From assembly GCA_046724665.1 (NCBI GenBank), contig JBKOWZ010000007.1, positions 1 to 63,762 of the forward strand: a DNA stretch of 63,762 nt. Reading direction: 5' to 3'. Origin of the DNA: Actinocrinis sp046724665. GTDB lineage: Bacteria; Actinomycetota; Actinomycetes; Streptomycetales; Catenulisporaceae. How positions within the stretch are numbered: the first letter of the stretch is position 1; each line of letters opens with the position of its first letter. Under the pieces are notes generated by a model. The model searched no databases, was not told where the DNA came from, and was given only the letters and a program-made list of their open reading frames with translations. This document shows positions 34,493 through 44,878 of the stretch, one piece after another. Both the position numbers and the translations under genes were made by a program.

Positions 34493-35254
34493 ATGAGTGT
34501 GCGAGACCTCGTCTACGGCGCGTACGAGAAGCGGCTGACCGCGAAGCTCGACCACTCGCGGGTGCCGCGGCACGTCGGCGTGATCATGGACGGCAACCGC
34601 CGCTGGGCCAAGGCGGTCGGCGAGCAGATCGCCACCGGCCACCAGCGCGGCGCCGACAAGATCCAGCACCTGCTCGAATGGTGCGAGGAGGCCGGGGTCG
34701 AGGTGGTCACCCTCTGGCTGTTCTCCACCGACAACTTCAACCGCCCGGCCGCCGAGCTGGCCGACCTGCTTCAGATCATCGAGGGCTCGGTACGCCGCCT
34801 CGCCGACGTCGGCCGCTGGCGTATCCAGCCGCTCGGCGCGCTCGACCTGCTGCCCGGCGACTTCGCCCGCACCCTCAAGGAGATCGGCGCGCGCACCGCG
34901 GACAACCCCGGCCTGGTGGTCAACGCGGCGATCGGCTACGGCGGCCGGCGCGAGATCGCCGACGCGGTGCGCTCCCTGCTCTACGAACACGCCGAGCGCG
35001 GCACCACGATCGAGGACCTGGCGCAGGTGATCGACGTCGAGCACATCGCCGAGCATCTCTACACCCGCGGCCTGCCCGACCCCGACCTGGTCATCCGCAC
35101 CTCCGGCGAGCAGCGCCTCTCCGGTTTCCTGCTCTGGCAGTCGGCGCACTCGGAGTTCTACTTCTGCGAGGCGTTCTGGCCCGCGTTCCGTAAGATCGAC
35201 TTTTTGCGCGCACTGCGCGACTACAGCCTGCGCCAGCGCCGTTATGGTGCGTGA
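34493..35254 (+). CDS. uppS: Cis-prenyltransferase (isoprenyl/undecaprenyl diphosphate synthase)
   Basis: This 253-residue Z-prenyl diphosphate synthase adds isopentenyl units to an allylic diphosphate, making lipid carriers for cell-wall glycans. The active-site GVIMDGNRRWAK carries the catalytic Asp, WLFSTDNFNRP follows, and DLVIRTSGEQRLSGFLLWQSAHSEF in pattern completes the site. ATG 34493 is close to an AGG. By position it corresponds to the short-chain Z-farnesyl diphosphate synthase neighbour of phoH2 in mycobacteria, so chain length is uncertain. The product could feed the polyprenyl-sugar steps of the glycan region. Confidence 0.92.
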   Translation: MSVRDLVYGAYEKRLTAKLDHSRVPRHVGVIMDGNRRWAKAVGEQIATGHQRGADKIQHLLEWCEEAGVEVVTLWLFSTDNFNRPAAELADLLQIIEGSVRRLADVGRWRIQPLGALDLLPGDFARTLKEIGARTADNPGLVVNAAIGYGGRREIADAVRSLLYEHAERGTTIEDLAQVIDVEHIAEHLYTRGLPDPDLVIRTSGEQRLSGFLLWQSAHSEFYFCEAFWPAFRKIDFLRALRDYSLRQRRYGA

Positions 35255-35433
35255 CCACGCCTTACGTGGTTTCAGGGCGGCCGGCTTGCTCGTTTTCGGG
35301 TAGGCCGGAAGGGGTAATGCCCTGGTATGACGTGTGACACCGGCCCGGCGGGTAGACGCCAGTCGCGCCCCGTGCGCGGGCCGGTGATCAGCCGAAAACT
35401 CATCGCCTGGAGCCGCCCGCCTTCCTTAGTGTT

Positions 35434-35502
35434 GTGACCGGTGCAAATCCCACCCTCGTTCAGGGCGCGCCGGGCACGGTGCGCCACAGGGAGTCGTGCT
35501 AA
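35434..35502 (+). CDS. Possible 22-aa upstream ORF abutting phoH2
   Basis: In the phoH2 frame a GTG at 35434 opens 22 codons (begins VTGANPTLVQG, ends RHRESC) and stops with TAA directly before the phoH2 GTG at 35503. Mycobacterial phoH2 is reported, from memory, to have a small antitoxin-like gene upstream. This uORF has no obvious ribosome-binding site and could be chance. Confidence 0.25.
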   Translation: MTGANPTLVQGAPGTVRHRESC

Positions 35503-36840
35503 GTGGCCGTTACACCCAAGCGCCGTTCCGCCCGTCCCGAACGGCGCACTTTCGTGCTGGACACCAGCGTTCTGCTCGCGGATCCGGCCGCGATCACCCG
35601 GTTCGACGAGCACGAGATCGTCATCCCGCTGGTGGTCGTCAGCGAACTCGAAGGCAAGCGCCACCACCCCGAACTCGGTTACTTCGCGCGCTCCGCGCTG
35701 CGGATGCTCGACGAACTGCGGCTCAAGCACGGGCGTCTCGACGCCCCGATCCCGATCGGGCCCGCGGACGGCACGCTGCGCGTCGAGCTCAACCACACCG
35801 ACCCCTCGGTCCTACCGCCCGGTTTCCGGCCCGCGGTCGCCACGCCGGACAACGACACCCGCATCCTCGCGGTGGCCAAGTCGCTGGAGGCCGAGGGCAG
35901 GCAGGTCACCCTGGTGTCCAAGGACCTGCCGCTGCGGGTGAAGGCGGCGGCGGTCGGCCTGACCGCCGAGGAGTACCGCGCGGAGCTGGCGATCACCTCC
36001 GGCTACACCGGCATGGCCGAGCTCGAGATCGCCGGCTCGATGGTGGACCGGCTCTACGAGGAGGGCCGGGTCGAACTGACCGAGGCGGCTGAACTGCCCG
36101 TACACACCGGCCTGGTACTGGTCTCCGAACGGGGTAAGGCGCTCGGGCGGGTGACGGCGGACAAGCAGGTGCGGTTGGTACGCGGCGACCGCGAGGCCTT
36201 CGGGCTGCACGGCCGCTCCGCCGAGCAGCGGATCGCACTCGACCTGCTGCTCGACCCGGACGTCGGCATCGTCTCGCTCGGCGGCCGCGCGGGCACCGGG
36301 AAGTCGGCGCTGGCGCTGTGCGCCGGCCTCGAGGCGGTGATGGAGCGCCGCCAGCACCGCAAGGTGATCGTGTTCCGGCCGCTCTACGCGGTCGGCGGCC
36401 AGGAGCTCGGCTACCTGCCGGGCACCGAGGGCGAGAAGATGAGCCCGTGGGGCCAGGCGGTGTTCGACACCCTGTCCGCGCTGACCACCAGCGATGTGAT
36501 CGACGAGGTGGTGGACCGCGGCATGCTCGAGGTCCTGCCGCTCACCCACATCCGCGGCCGGTCGCTGCACGACTCCTTCGTGATCGTGGACGAGGCGCAG
36601 TCCCTGGAGCGCAACGTGCTGCTCACGGTGCTCTCCCGGATCGGCTCGGGCTCCAGGGTGGTGCTGACGCACGACGTGGCGCAGCGCGACAACCTGCGGG
36701 TCGGCCGGTACGACGGCGTCGTGGCGGTGGTGGAGAAGCTCAAGGGGCACCCGCTGTTCGCGCATGTGACCCTGACGCGCTCCGAGCGCTCGCCGATCGC
36801 GGCGCTCGTGACCGAGATGTTGGAGGACCTCGCCGTCTGA
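35503..36840 (+). CDS. phoH2: PIN-PhoH family RNase/helicase (PhoH2)
   Basis: This 445-residue protein fuses an N-terminal PIN nuclease domain (about residues 10-140; VLDTSVLLAD, VVVSELEGKRH, TPDNDTRILAVAKSL) to a C-terminal PhoH ATPase. The ATPase has Walker A GRAGTGKSALAL and Walker B SFVIVDEAQSLE, and PHOH blocks HIRGRSLHD and RIGSGSRVVLTHD. PhoH2 proteins unwind and cleave RNA in an ATP-dependent way. The GTG start has GGGAG about ten bases upstream. A perfect 12-bp terminator follows. Confidence 0.94.
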   Translation: MAVTPKRRSARPERRTFVLDTSVLLADPAAITRFDEHEIVIPLVVVSELEGKRHHPELGYFARSALRMLDELRLKHGRLDAPIPIGPADGTLRVELNHTDPSVLPPGFRPAVATPDNDTRILAVAKSLEAEGRQVTLVSKDLPLRVKAAAVGLTAEEYRAELAITSGYTGMAELEIAGSMVDRLYEEGRVELTEAAELPVHTGLVLVSERGKALGRVTADKQVRLVRGDREAFGLHGRSAEQRIALDLLLDPDVGIVSLGGRAGTGKSALALCAGLEAVMERRQHRKVIVFRPLYAVGGQELGYLPGTEGEKMSPWGQAVFDTLSALTTSDVIDEVVDRGMLEVLPLTHIRGRSLHDSFVIVDEAQSLERNVLLTVLSRIGSGSRVVLTHDVAQRDNLRVGRYDGVVAVVEKLKGHPLFAHVTLTRSERSPIAALVTEMLEDLAV

Positions 36841-36873
36841 CGAGGCGTGCGGGTGTGACGCAGACCACGAAGC

Positions 36874-36917
36874 GGCGGCCCCGGACGGTGGATTCCGGGG
36901 CCGCCGGCGTCGTTTTC
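36874..36917 (+). terminator. Rho-independent-type terminator after phoH2
   Basis: A perfect 12-bp stem (36874-36885 with 36894-36905) with an 8-base loop is followed by a short TTTT run near 36913. It lies 34 bases after the phoH2 stop. Confidence 0.85.
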
Positions 36918-36981
36918 GATCACCATGGTGACCTGCTCGGGCTCTACGAAGCGTCAAACGCCCAGTACAGAGGGTGTATTT

Positions 36982-37001
36982 GCTGTGATTTTACCCACAG
37001 C
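36982..37001. promoter_or_regulatory. Dyad GCTGTG-N8-CACAGC upstream of the SLT-like gene
   Basis: Six-base inverted arms lie in an AT-richer patch after the phoH2 terminator, where the promoter of the next gene must be. It may be a regulator site; no consensus -10/-35 pair could be fixed with confidence. Confidence 0.4.
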
Positions 37002-37002
37002 G

Positions 37003-37268
37003 CAATGATTTGAGGTTCGCCACAACAATCAGGCATGGTCGTTGTCGTCAGGCCCCACGCGACGGACCTCCGAACACGAGTACGAACACGCGAGTACGAC
37101 GACGGACCCGGACGCGCCACCCGCGGTGTGCACCTTCCTGCGGGCGAAAAGAGTCAGATGGGGCGAGCCGCCGCTCGGTGCGCTCGAAGCGATCGTGTTC
37201 CACTTGCCGGCCTCCGGCCGGTGACGCCTGCCGCTTCGTCGTGCCCTGCGGCAGACGGAAGGCTTTAC
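37003..37268 (+). promoter_or_regulatory. Long structured 5' leader of the SLT-like secreted protein
   Basis: The 428-base gap between phoH2 and this gene holds the terminator, the dyad above and then about 265 bases without a convincing gene. It includes GCGGGCGA and GGGGCGAGCCG blocks, a self-complementary GCCGG/CCGGC stretch and a hairpin CTGCCGC ... GCGGCAG directly before the GGAAGG ribosome-binding site. Actinobacterial cell-wall hydrolases often carry a ydaO/c-di-AMP riboswitch in this position. Only fragments of that consensus are seen, so a riboswitch is possible but not claimed. Confidence 0.35.
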
Positions 37269-37955
37269 GTGCCCAGGCTTCGCCTGTCCATGCCCGAGTC
37301 CATTGCGGTCCATACGCACAAGATCGCGGTTACCGCAGCATCCTGCACTGCCCTTACCGGAGCCGTCGTCGGCGCGCTCACGGCGAGCGCGGCCAACGCT
37401 CAAGCGGCTACCGCACCGGTCGCGCACAACACGGTCTCCAGCGCAGTATCCAGCGCCGCTGTCACGCACGCCGCAGCTCACGCAGCTGCACTTGAGGGCG
37501 CGGCAGCCGACGCACCCGCGCGGCCGTCGGCCAAGCTGGTCAACGTAAAGCCGGTCACGCTGAAGCCGGTCGCCCCGAAGCCCGCAGCGCCCGCCGCTCC
37601 GGCGTCGTCGGCACCTGCCGCGCCCGCGCCTAAGCAGGCTGCCACAGCCGCTTCGGACCAGTACGCGGGCTTGAGCGCGTATCAGATCGCCAAGCGGATC
37701 GTCCCGTCCGGCCAGTTCGGCTGCTTCGACTGGGTTATCTCGCGCGAGTCCGGCTGGAGCGTCACCGCGACGAACCCGTCGAGCGGTGCGTACGGGCTCG
37801 GCCAGGCGCTGCCCGGCTCGAAGATGGCCTCCGCGGGGTCCGACTGGCGCACCAACCCGGTGACGCAGATCAAGTGGACGCTGGGCTACATGGATGAGCG
37901 CTACGGCTCGCCGTGCGGCGCTCAGTCCTTCTGGGAGAGCCACAACTGGTACTAG
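37269..37955 (+). CDS. Secreted transglycosylase-SLT-like protein
   Basis: This 228-residue exported protein has a basic N-terminus and a hydrophobic signal segment (VTAASCTALTGAVVGALTA). A long Ala/Pro/Lys-rich linker (KPVTLKPVAPKPAAPAAPA) follows, then an about 85-residue C-terminal domain with FDWVISRESGWSVTATNPSSGAYGLGQALPG, the lytic-transglycosylase signature with catalytic Glu in SRESGW. GTG 37269 has GGAAGG 6 bases upstream; ATG 37290 is the alternative. It should cut peptidoglycan outside the cell, in growth or resuscitation. Two Cys (GQFGCFDW, GSPCGAQ) may form a disulphide. Confidence 0.88.
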   Translation: MPRLRLSMPESIAVHTHKIAVTAASCTALTGAVVGALTASAANAQAATAPVAHNTVSSAVSSAAVTHAAAHAAALEGAAADAPARPSAKLVNVKPVTLKPVAPKPAAPAAPASSAPAAPAPKQAATAASDQYAGLSAYQIAKRIVPSGQFGCFDWVISRESGWSVTATNPSSGAYGLGQALPGSKMASAGSDWRTNPVTQIKWTLGYMDERYGSPCGAQSFWESHNWY

Positions 37956-37986
37956 GCCGAGGCCGGTACTGAGTCGCTGAGCGAAC

Positions 37987-38024
37987 ACTGCCCGGGGCGC
38001 TGCAAATACAGCGCCCCGGGCAGT
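37987..38024. terminator. Bidirectional terminator between the SLT-like gene and fumarase
   Basis: A perfect 16-bp stem (37987-38002 with 38009-38024) with a 6-base loop lies between the convergent stops at 37955 and 38038. Confidence 0.88.
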
Positions 38025-38037
38025 ACGCGTCAGGTGG

Positions 38038-39690
38038 TCACGCTGGACGCTTCCCGATGCTCAGCAGCGGGGTGTTCTCGCCGGGGTTGGTGAAGAAGTC
38101 GTTGCCCTTGTCGTCCACCACGATGAACGCCGGGAAGTCCTCGACCTCGATCCGCCAGACCGCTTCCATGCCCAGCTCCGCGTAGTCGAGCACCTCGACG
38201 TGCTTGATGCAGTCCTGGGCCAGCCGCGCCGCGGGGCCGCCGATCGAGCCGAGGTAGAAGCCGCCGTGCGTGTTGCACGCCTCGGTGACCTGCTTGCTGC
38301 GGTTGCCCTTCGCCAGCATCACCAGCGAGCCGCCGGCGGCCTGGAACTGATCAACATACGAATCCATCCGTCCGGCGGTCGTCGGCCCGAATGAGCCGGA
38401 TGCGTAACCCTCGGGAGTCTTCGCCGGACCGGCGTAGTAGACCGGGTGGTCCTTGATGTAGTCGGGCAGCGGCTTACCCGCGTCGAGCAGCTCCTTGAGC
38501 TTCGCGTGCGCGATGTCACGCGCGACGACAAGCGTCCCGGACAGTGACAGGCGCGTCTTGACCGGGTACTTCGAAAGCTCCATGCGTACCTCGCTCATCG
38601 GCCGGTTCAGATCGATGCGCACAACGTCGTCATTGAGGTGCTCATCGGTCGTCTCGGGCAGGTAACGCGCCGGGTCCGTCTCCAACTGCTCCAGGAACAC
38701 GCCCTGCGCGGTGATCTTTGCCAGCGCCTGCCGGTCCGCCGAGCACGACACGGCGATTGCGACCGGACAGGAGGCGCCGTGCCGCGGCAGCCGGATCACC
38801 CGCACGTCGTGGCAGAAGTACTTGCCGCCGAACTGCGCGCCGATCCCGATGCGCCGGGTCAGCTCCAGCACCTCGGCCTCCAGTTCGAGGTCGCGGAAGC
38901 CGTGGGCGAGCATCGAGCCCTCGGTCGGCAGGGTGTCCAGGTACTTGGCCGAGGCGTACTTCGCCGTCTTGAGCGCGTACTCCGCCGATGTGCCGCCCAC
39001 GACGATCGCCAGGTGGTACGGCGGGCAGGCCGAGGTCCCCAGCGAGCGGATCTTCTCCTCGAGGAAACGCAGCATCGACGCCGGGTTCAGCACCGCCTTC
39101 GTCTCCTGGTACAGGTACGACTTGTTCGCCGAGCCGCCGCCCTTCGCCATGAACAGGAACTTGTAGGCGGAGCCCGGCGCCGCGTACAGCTCGATCTGCG
39201 CCGGCAGGTTCGAGCCGGTGTTCTTCTCGTCCCACATCGTCAGCGGGGCCATCTGCGAGTAACGCAGGTTCAGTTTCGTGTACGCGTCGTACACGCCGTG
39301 CGCGATGTGCGACTCGTCGTCCCCGTCGGTCAGCACGTTCTGCCCGCGCTTGCCCATCACGATCGCGGTGCCGGTGTCCTGACACATCGGCAGCACGCCC
39401 CCGGCCGCGATGTTCGCGTTCTTCAACAGGTCGAGCGCGACGAAGCGGTCGTTCGGCGAGGCCTCCGCGTCGTTCATGATCGACGCGAGCTGGGTCAGGT
39501 GCGCCGGGCGCAGATAGTGCGCGATGTCGTGCATCGCGGTCGCGGTCAGCAGCCGCAGCGCGGACGGCTCCACCTGGAGGAACGTGCGTCCGGCGGCCGA
39601 GACGGTGCTCACGCCCTCGGTGGTGAGCAGCCGGTACTCGGTCTCGTCCGGTCCGAGTGGGAGCAGATCTGAATAAGCGAACTCGGGCAC
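38038..39690 (-). CDS. fumB: Class I (iron-sulfur) fumarate hydratase
   Basis: This 550-residue class I fumarase interconverts fumarate and malate using an oxygen-sensitive 4Fe-4S cluster. Candidate cluster Cys residues lie in LPMCQDTGTAI (C103), GTSACPPYHLA and EACNTHGGF. GTG 39690 has a GAGGAGG seven bases upstream. The order fumarase-...-glpX is shared with mycobacteria, though from memory the mycobacterial copy is a class II enzyme. A convergent terminator separates it from the SLT-like gene. The symbol is a family name, not a verified orthologue. Confidence 0.95.
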   Translation of the reverse strand: MPEFAYSDLLPLGPDETEYRLLTTEGVSTVSAAGRTFLQVEPSALRLLTATAMHDIAHYLRPAHLTQLASIMNDAEASPNDRFVALDLLKNANIAAGGVLPMCQDTGTAIVMGKRGQNVLTDGDDESHIAHGVYDAYTKLNLRYSQMAPLTMWDEKNTGSNLPAQIELYAAPGSAYKFLFMAKGGGSANKSYLYQETKAVLNPASMLRFLEEKIRSLGTSACPPYHLAIVVGGTSAEYALKTAKYASAKYLDTLPTEGSMLAHGFRDLELEAEVLELTRRIGIGAQFGGKYFCHDVRVIRLPRHGASCPVAIAVSCSADRQALAKITAQGVFLEQLETDPARYLPETTDEHLNDDVVRIDLNRPMSEVRMELSKYPVKTRLSLSGTLVVARDIAHAKLKELLDAGKPLPDYIKDHPVYYAGPAKTPEGYASGSFGPTTAGRMDSYVDQFQAAGGSLVMLAKGNRSKQVTEACNTHGGFYLGSIGGPAARLAQDCIKHVEVLDYAELGMEAVWRIEVEDFPAFIVVDDKGNDFFTNPGENTPLLSIGKRPA

Positions 39691-39811
39691 GTACGAGCCT
39701 CCTCGGAGCACGGTCACCACGATGAACCACCGACGGAGGAAGCCTATGCCCGCCCTCCGATGGCGGCCGATCGGGACTGACCACGGCCGTTCGCGGCGGT
39801 AGCGTAGCGGC

Positions 39812-40453
39812 GTGACTTCCCCCGCGATGCGTGAGCCGGAGGACCGCAGCCTCGGGTTGCGCGCTTCCGACGCCGACCGTGAACATGTCGCCGAACTGCT
39901 TGGACGGGCCTTTGCGGAAGGACGCCTGAGTACGGAAGAACACAGCGAACGGCTGGAGGCCGCGTACGCCGCCAAGACGATGGGCCAGCTGCGCCCGCTG
40001 CTGGCCGACCTGCCGGTGGAGTTCGCGCCGCCGACCACGGCGAACGGCCAGCTCACCACGCCCGCAGCGGACGCCGCGGCGCGTTACGTCGGCGGCGAGC
40101 CGGTCGTCGCGGTGTTCGGCGAGGCGAAACGCACCGGACGCTGGCTGGTGCGTTCCGGGCTGAGCGCGCGGGCACTGTTCGGCTCGGTGGAACTGGACCT
40201 GACCGAGGCAGTACTCGAGCAGCGCGAGATCACCATCACCGCGAACGCCGTCTTCGGCGAGGTGGTCATCCGAGTGCCGGAAGGAGTCGTCTTATACGAC
40301 GAAGGCAGCGCGGTATTCGGCTCGCGCAAGCTCACCATGCCGCCCGGCGCCACGTTCGGACCCGAGACGCCGGTGGTGCGCGTCCGGGGCGTGGCGCTGT
40401 TCGGTAACGTCGAGGCCAAGCGCCCGAAGAAGAAATGGCTCAAGTCACGATGA
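39812..40453 (+). CDS. DUF1707 / LiaF-like domain protein
   Basis: This 213-residue protein begins with a DUF1707 domain (RASDADREHVAELLGRAFAEGRLS in pattern, then YAAKTMGQLRPLLADLP). It ends in a beta-solenoid-like DUF2154/LiaF-type C-terminus with repeated VFGEVVI, VFGSRKL and LFGNVEAK turns. No membrane segment is seen between them. Function is unknown; the family is linked to envelope-stress sensing by analogy with LiaF. GTG 39812 gives the longest form; ATG 39827 also fits. Its end overlaps the thioesterase gene. Confidence 0.8.
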   Translation: MTSPAMREPEDRSLGLRASDADREHVAELLGRAFAEGRLSTEEHSERLEAAYAAKTMGQLRPLLADLPVEFAPPTTANGQLTTPAADAAARYVGGEPVVAVFGEAKRTGRWLVRSGLSARALFGSVELDLTEAVLEQREITITANAVFGEVVIRVPEGVVLYDEGSAVFGSRKLTMPPGATFGPETPVVRVRGVALFGNVEAKRPKKKWLKSR

Positions 40454-40899
40454 GTGAAACCGGCACGAGCGACAGCGGCAGCACTGCGCGGAAGCCGCTT
40501 TACGTCCACCGTTCGACGGTGTGGTTCGACGAGCTGGACATGCTCGGCGTGCTGCACAACGCGCGTTACGCGATCCACGTCGAGCGCGCGATGACCGCCT
40601 GGTACCACTCACTGACCGGGCTGGACCCCTCCGACGGGAACGTCGTCGTCAAGCACTACGAGATCGAGTTCCTACGCCCCTTCACCCGCGAGCGCGGCGA
40701 ACTGGTCGTCGAGGTCGGACTCGGACGGTTGGGTAACACCAGCGCGGTATACACCTTCCGCTGCTTGTCTGAGGCCCTGGACGGCACGGAGGTCGAGCAC
40801 GCGCGAGGCACCCGGACGATCGTGAAGGTCACCCGCGAGGATCTGCGCCCGGCACCCTGGTCGGACAGCCTGCAGGCGCTGGTCACCGGCTGGCGCTAA
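40450..40899 (+). CDS. Hotdog-fold thioesterase (4HBT family)
   Basis: This 149-residue thioesterase has the 4HBT signature VWFDELDMLGVLHNARYAIHVERAM, including the catalytic Asp/Asn region, and VKHYEIEFLRPFTRER. Such enzymes hydrolyse acyl-CoA thioesters, but the acyl group is unknown. ATG 40450 overlaps the DUF1707 stop (ATGA); ATG 40435 would add five residues. The stop codon TAA coincides with the left TAA flank of a small inverted-repeat element, so the gene end and the insertion meet exactly. Confidence 0.85.
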   Translation: MSETGTSDSGSTARKPLYVHRSTVWFDELDMLGVLHNARYAIHVERAMTAWYHSLTGLDPSDGNVVVKHYEIEFLRPFTRERGELVVEVGLGRLGNTSAVYTFRCLSEALDGTEVEHARGTRTIVKVTREDLRPAPWSDSLQALVTGWR

Positions 40900-41057
40900 G
40901 AGCCTGTTTCAAAGGTCCCGTCGGGGTCGTGTCGCCTGTCACGCACGCTCGCCGCGTTGTCGGCACGCCCCCACACCCCGGTACGGGGCCGCACCTCCGC
41001 CTTGCGACCGCACACGCCAGACGCCACGCCCTAACCGACGCTACTTTTGAGACAGCT

Positions 41058-41061
<4 letters not shown>
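40897..41061. mobile_element. 159-bp MITE-like element with imperfect terminal inverted repeats and TAA flanks
   Basis: GAGCCTGTTTCAAAGGTC starts the left end at 40900, and the reverse complement of the right end (ending 41058) reads GAGCTGTCTCAAAAGTAG. With one gap about 20 of 24 positions agree, including CGTCGG. TAA lies directly outside each end (40897-40899 and 41059-41061), a 3-bp target duplication as made by IS5-group transposases. There is no coding capacity. It lies between the stop codons of the thioesterase and the MFS gene. Confidence 0.75.
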
Positions 41062-43043
<1,982 letters not shown>

Positions 43044-43080
43044 CGGACGCCTCCGGTCTCGTTCCCTCATCCAGGGGTAC

Positions 43081-43099
43081 CACCGGCCGTCGGCCGGTG
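43081..43099 (-). terminator. Hairpin between glpX and the MFS gene
   Basis: CACCGGCC (43081-43088) and GGCCGGTG (43092-43099) form an 8-bp stem with a 3-base loop, after the glpX stop (43139 on the minus strand) and before the MFS start at 43043. Confidence 0.6.
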
Positions 43100-43138
43100 C
43101 CCGCCGGAGCTGCTGAACGGATGAGCCCGGCGGCCGCG

Positions 43139-44155
43139 TTACCCGAAGTCGATGACGCTGTACTTGCGCAGCTTGTCGAGCCGGTGTTCCGACTCGACCC
43201 GGCGTACCGTGCCGCTCTTCGAACGCATCACCAGCGACGAGGTGATCGCGCCGCCTGCGCGGTAACGCACGCCGCGCACCAACTCCCCGTCGGTGATACC
43301 GGTGATCGCGACGAACGCGTTCTCACCGGTGACCAGGTCGTCCGTGGTCAGCACGCGCTCCAGGTCGTGCCCCGCATCGAGCGCCTTGCGCCGTTCGGCC
43401 TCGTCGCGCGGCCACAGTCGGCCCTGGATCACCCCGCCGAGGCACTTCATCGCGCAGGCCGCGATGATGCCCTCCGGCGTTCCGCCGACGCCGAGCAGCA
43501 GGTCAACGCCGGTGTCCGGGCGTACCGCCATGATCGCGCCGGCGACATCGCCGTCCGTGATGAACTTGATGCGCGCCCCGGTCTCCCGCACCTCGCGCAC
43601 CAGGTTCTCGTGCCGGGGCCGGTCCAGGATGACCACGGTCACCTCGGAGGGCTTGCTGCCCTTCGCCCGGGCGACCGCCTTGACGTTGTGCTCCACCGAG
43701 GCGGCGATGTCCACGGCGTCCGCCGCTTCCGCGCTGGTGGCCAGCTTCTCCATGTAGAACACGGCCGACGGGTCGTACATCGCGCCGCGCTCGGCCAGCG
43801 CGATCACCGCGATCGCGTTCGGCATGCCCTTGGCGTTCAGCGTCGTGCCGTCGATCGGATCGACGGCCACGTCGCACTCGGGCCCGTCGCCGTTGCCGAC
43901 TCGCTCGCCGTTGAACAGCATCGGTGCGTGGTCCTTCTCACCCTCGCCGATCACCACGACGCCGTCCATGGAGACCGTGTTGATCAGCCGCCGCATCGCG
44001 CTGACCGCCGCTCCGTCGGCGCCGATCTTGTCGCCGCGGCCGACCCAGCGGCCGGCCGCCATCGCGGCAGCCTCGGTGACGCGGACCAGTTCGAGGGCCA
44101 GGTTCCGGTCCGGGACCTGGTTCGGGGAGCCGGCGGGCTCGGGCGTCGTGCTCAT
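43139..44155 (-). CDS. glpX: Class II fructose-1,6-bisphosphatase
   Basis: This 338-residue GlpX-type phosphatase hydrolyses fructose 1,6-bisphosphate to fructose 6-phosphate in gluconeogenesis. It shows GEGEKDHAPML, the metal site DVAVDPIDGTTL and the VTVVILDRPRHE segment. ATG 44155 has a GGAAGGA upstream. Together with pckG and fumarase it gives the window a gluconeogenic theme. It is divergent from the DUF4245 gene across 153 bases that contain a GGCC-rich dyad (44261-44282). Confidence 0.96.
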   Translation of the reverse strand: MSTTPEPAGSPNQVPDRNLALELVRVTEAAAMAAGRWVGRGDKIGADGAAVSAMRRLINTVSMDGVVVIGEGEKDHAPMLFNGERVGNGDGPECDVAVDPIDGTTLNAKGMPNAIAVIALAERGAMYDPSAVFYMEKLATSAEAADAVDIAASVEHNVKAVARAKGSKPSEVTVVILDRPRHENLVREVRETGARIKFITDGDVAGAIMAVRPDTGVDLLLGVGGTPEGIIAACAMKCLGGVIQGRLWPRDEAERRKALDAGHDLERVLTTDDLVTGENAFVAITGITDGELVRGVRYRAGGAITSSLVMRSKSGTVRRVESEHRLDKLRKYSVIDFG

Positions 44156-44308
44156 GGTGGTGTCCTTCCGCACGGGACATCAGATGGACGGGCGCCAACC
44201 GTGGAGGGAGTACGGCAGGCAAATCCGTCGATTTAATGATGATCGTAGCGGTGCGGACAACCCGGCCCCGGTTAAGGCCGGGGAGGGCGGATCGGGGACG
44301 ATGGGTGC

Positions 44309-44863
44309 ATGGCGAACGCGCGGCCGTACGCACGGCTGAGGACCACCGTCCGGGACATGCTGATCTCCCTGGCGGTGATCGCCGTGCCCATCGCCGTGGT
44401 CCTGGTGATCGAACCGTCCAAGTCCGGCGATCCGGTGCACGTCATCGACGCCGCGTCGTTCCAGACCACGGTGAGCGCCGCACGCCAGGCCGAGCCGTTC
44501 CCGGTGCTCGCGCCGAGCGGCCTGCCCGCGACCTGGCGGCTCACCTCCGCCTACTACCAGCCGGCCGGCGCGGGCGCCGCGGACTGGCACGTGGGCTATC
44601 TCACGCCGAGCGGCGGCTACGCCTCGCTGGAGCAGACCGCGCAGCCGCTGGCCGCGTTCCTGAGCGGTCAGCACTCCAACGCCGAGCCGAGCACGGCCGT
44701 GCAGATCCCCGGCGCCACGCCGGACGTCTGGCAGCGCTACACCGGGACGACACCCAGCGGGCTGCGCACGATCCTGTACCACGCCGATGCGGAGGCCACC
44801 GTGATCGTGGCAGGCAGTGCGCCGCTGGACGAGCTGAAGCAGTTGGCCGCCGCCCTGCGCTGA
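44309..44863 (+). CDS. DUF4245 family membrane-anchored protein
   Basis: This 184-residue protein has a single N-terminal membrane anchor (DMLISLAVIAVPIAVVLVI) and an extracytoplasmic DUF4245 domain (FPVLAPSGLPATWRLTSAYYQ and WHVGYLTPSGGYASLEQ are family blocks). Function unknown. Its placement beside glpX and xseB is conserved in actinobacteria, suggesting a widely retained envelope role. It converges on xseB with 15 bases between stops. Confidence 0.9.
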   Translation: MANARPYARLRTTVRDMLISLAVIAVPIAVVLVIEPSKSGDPVHVIDAASFQTTVSAARQAEPFPVLAPSGLPATWRLTSAYYQPAGAGAADWHVGYLTPSGGYASLEQTAQPLAAFLSGQHSNAEPSTAVQIPGATPDVWQRYTGTTPSGLRTILYHADAEATVIVAGSAPLDELKQLAAALR

Positions 44864-44878
44864 CCGGCCCGTTCCTGC

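Noticed and set aside
35438..35450. Cobalamin-riboswitch-like CCGGTGCAAATCC before phoH2
   Set aside because: Only this short match was seen; the rest of the conserved core is missing, and the gene has no link to B12.
37021..37260. Short open frames in the SLT-like gene leader
   Set aside because: They have no ribosome-binding site, no homology visible and Arg/Pro-rich products.
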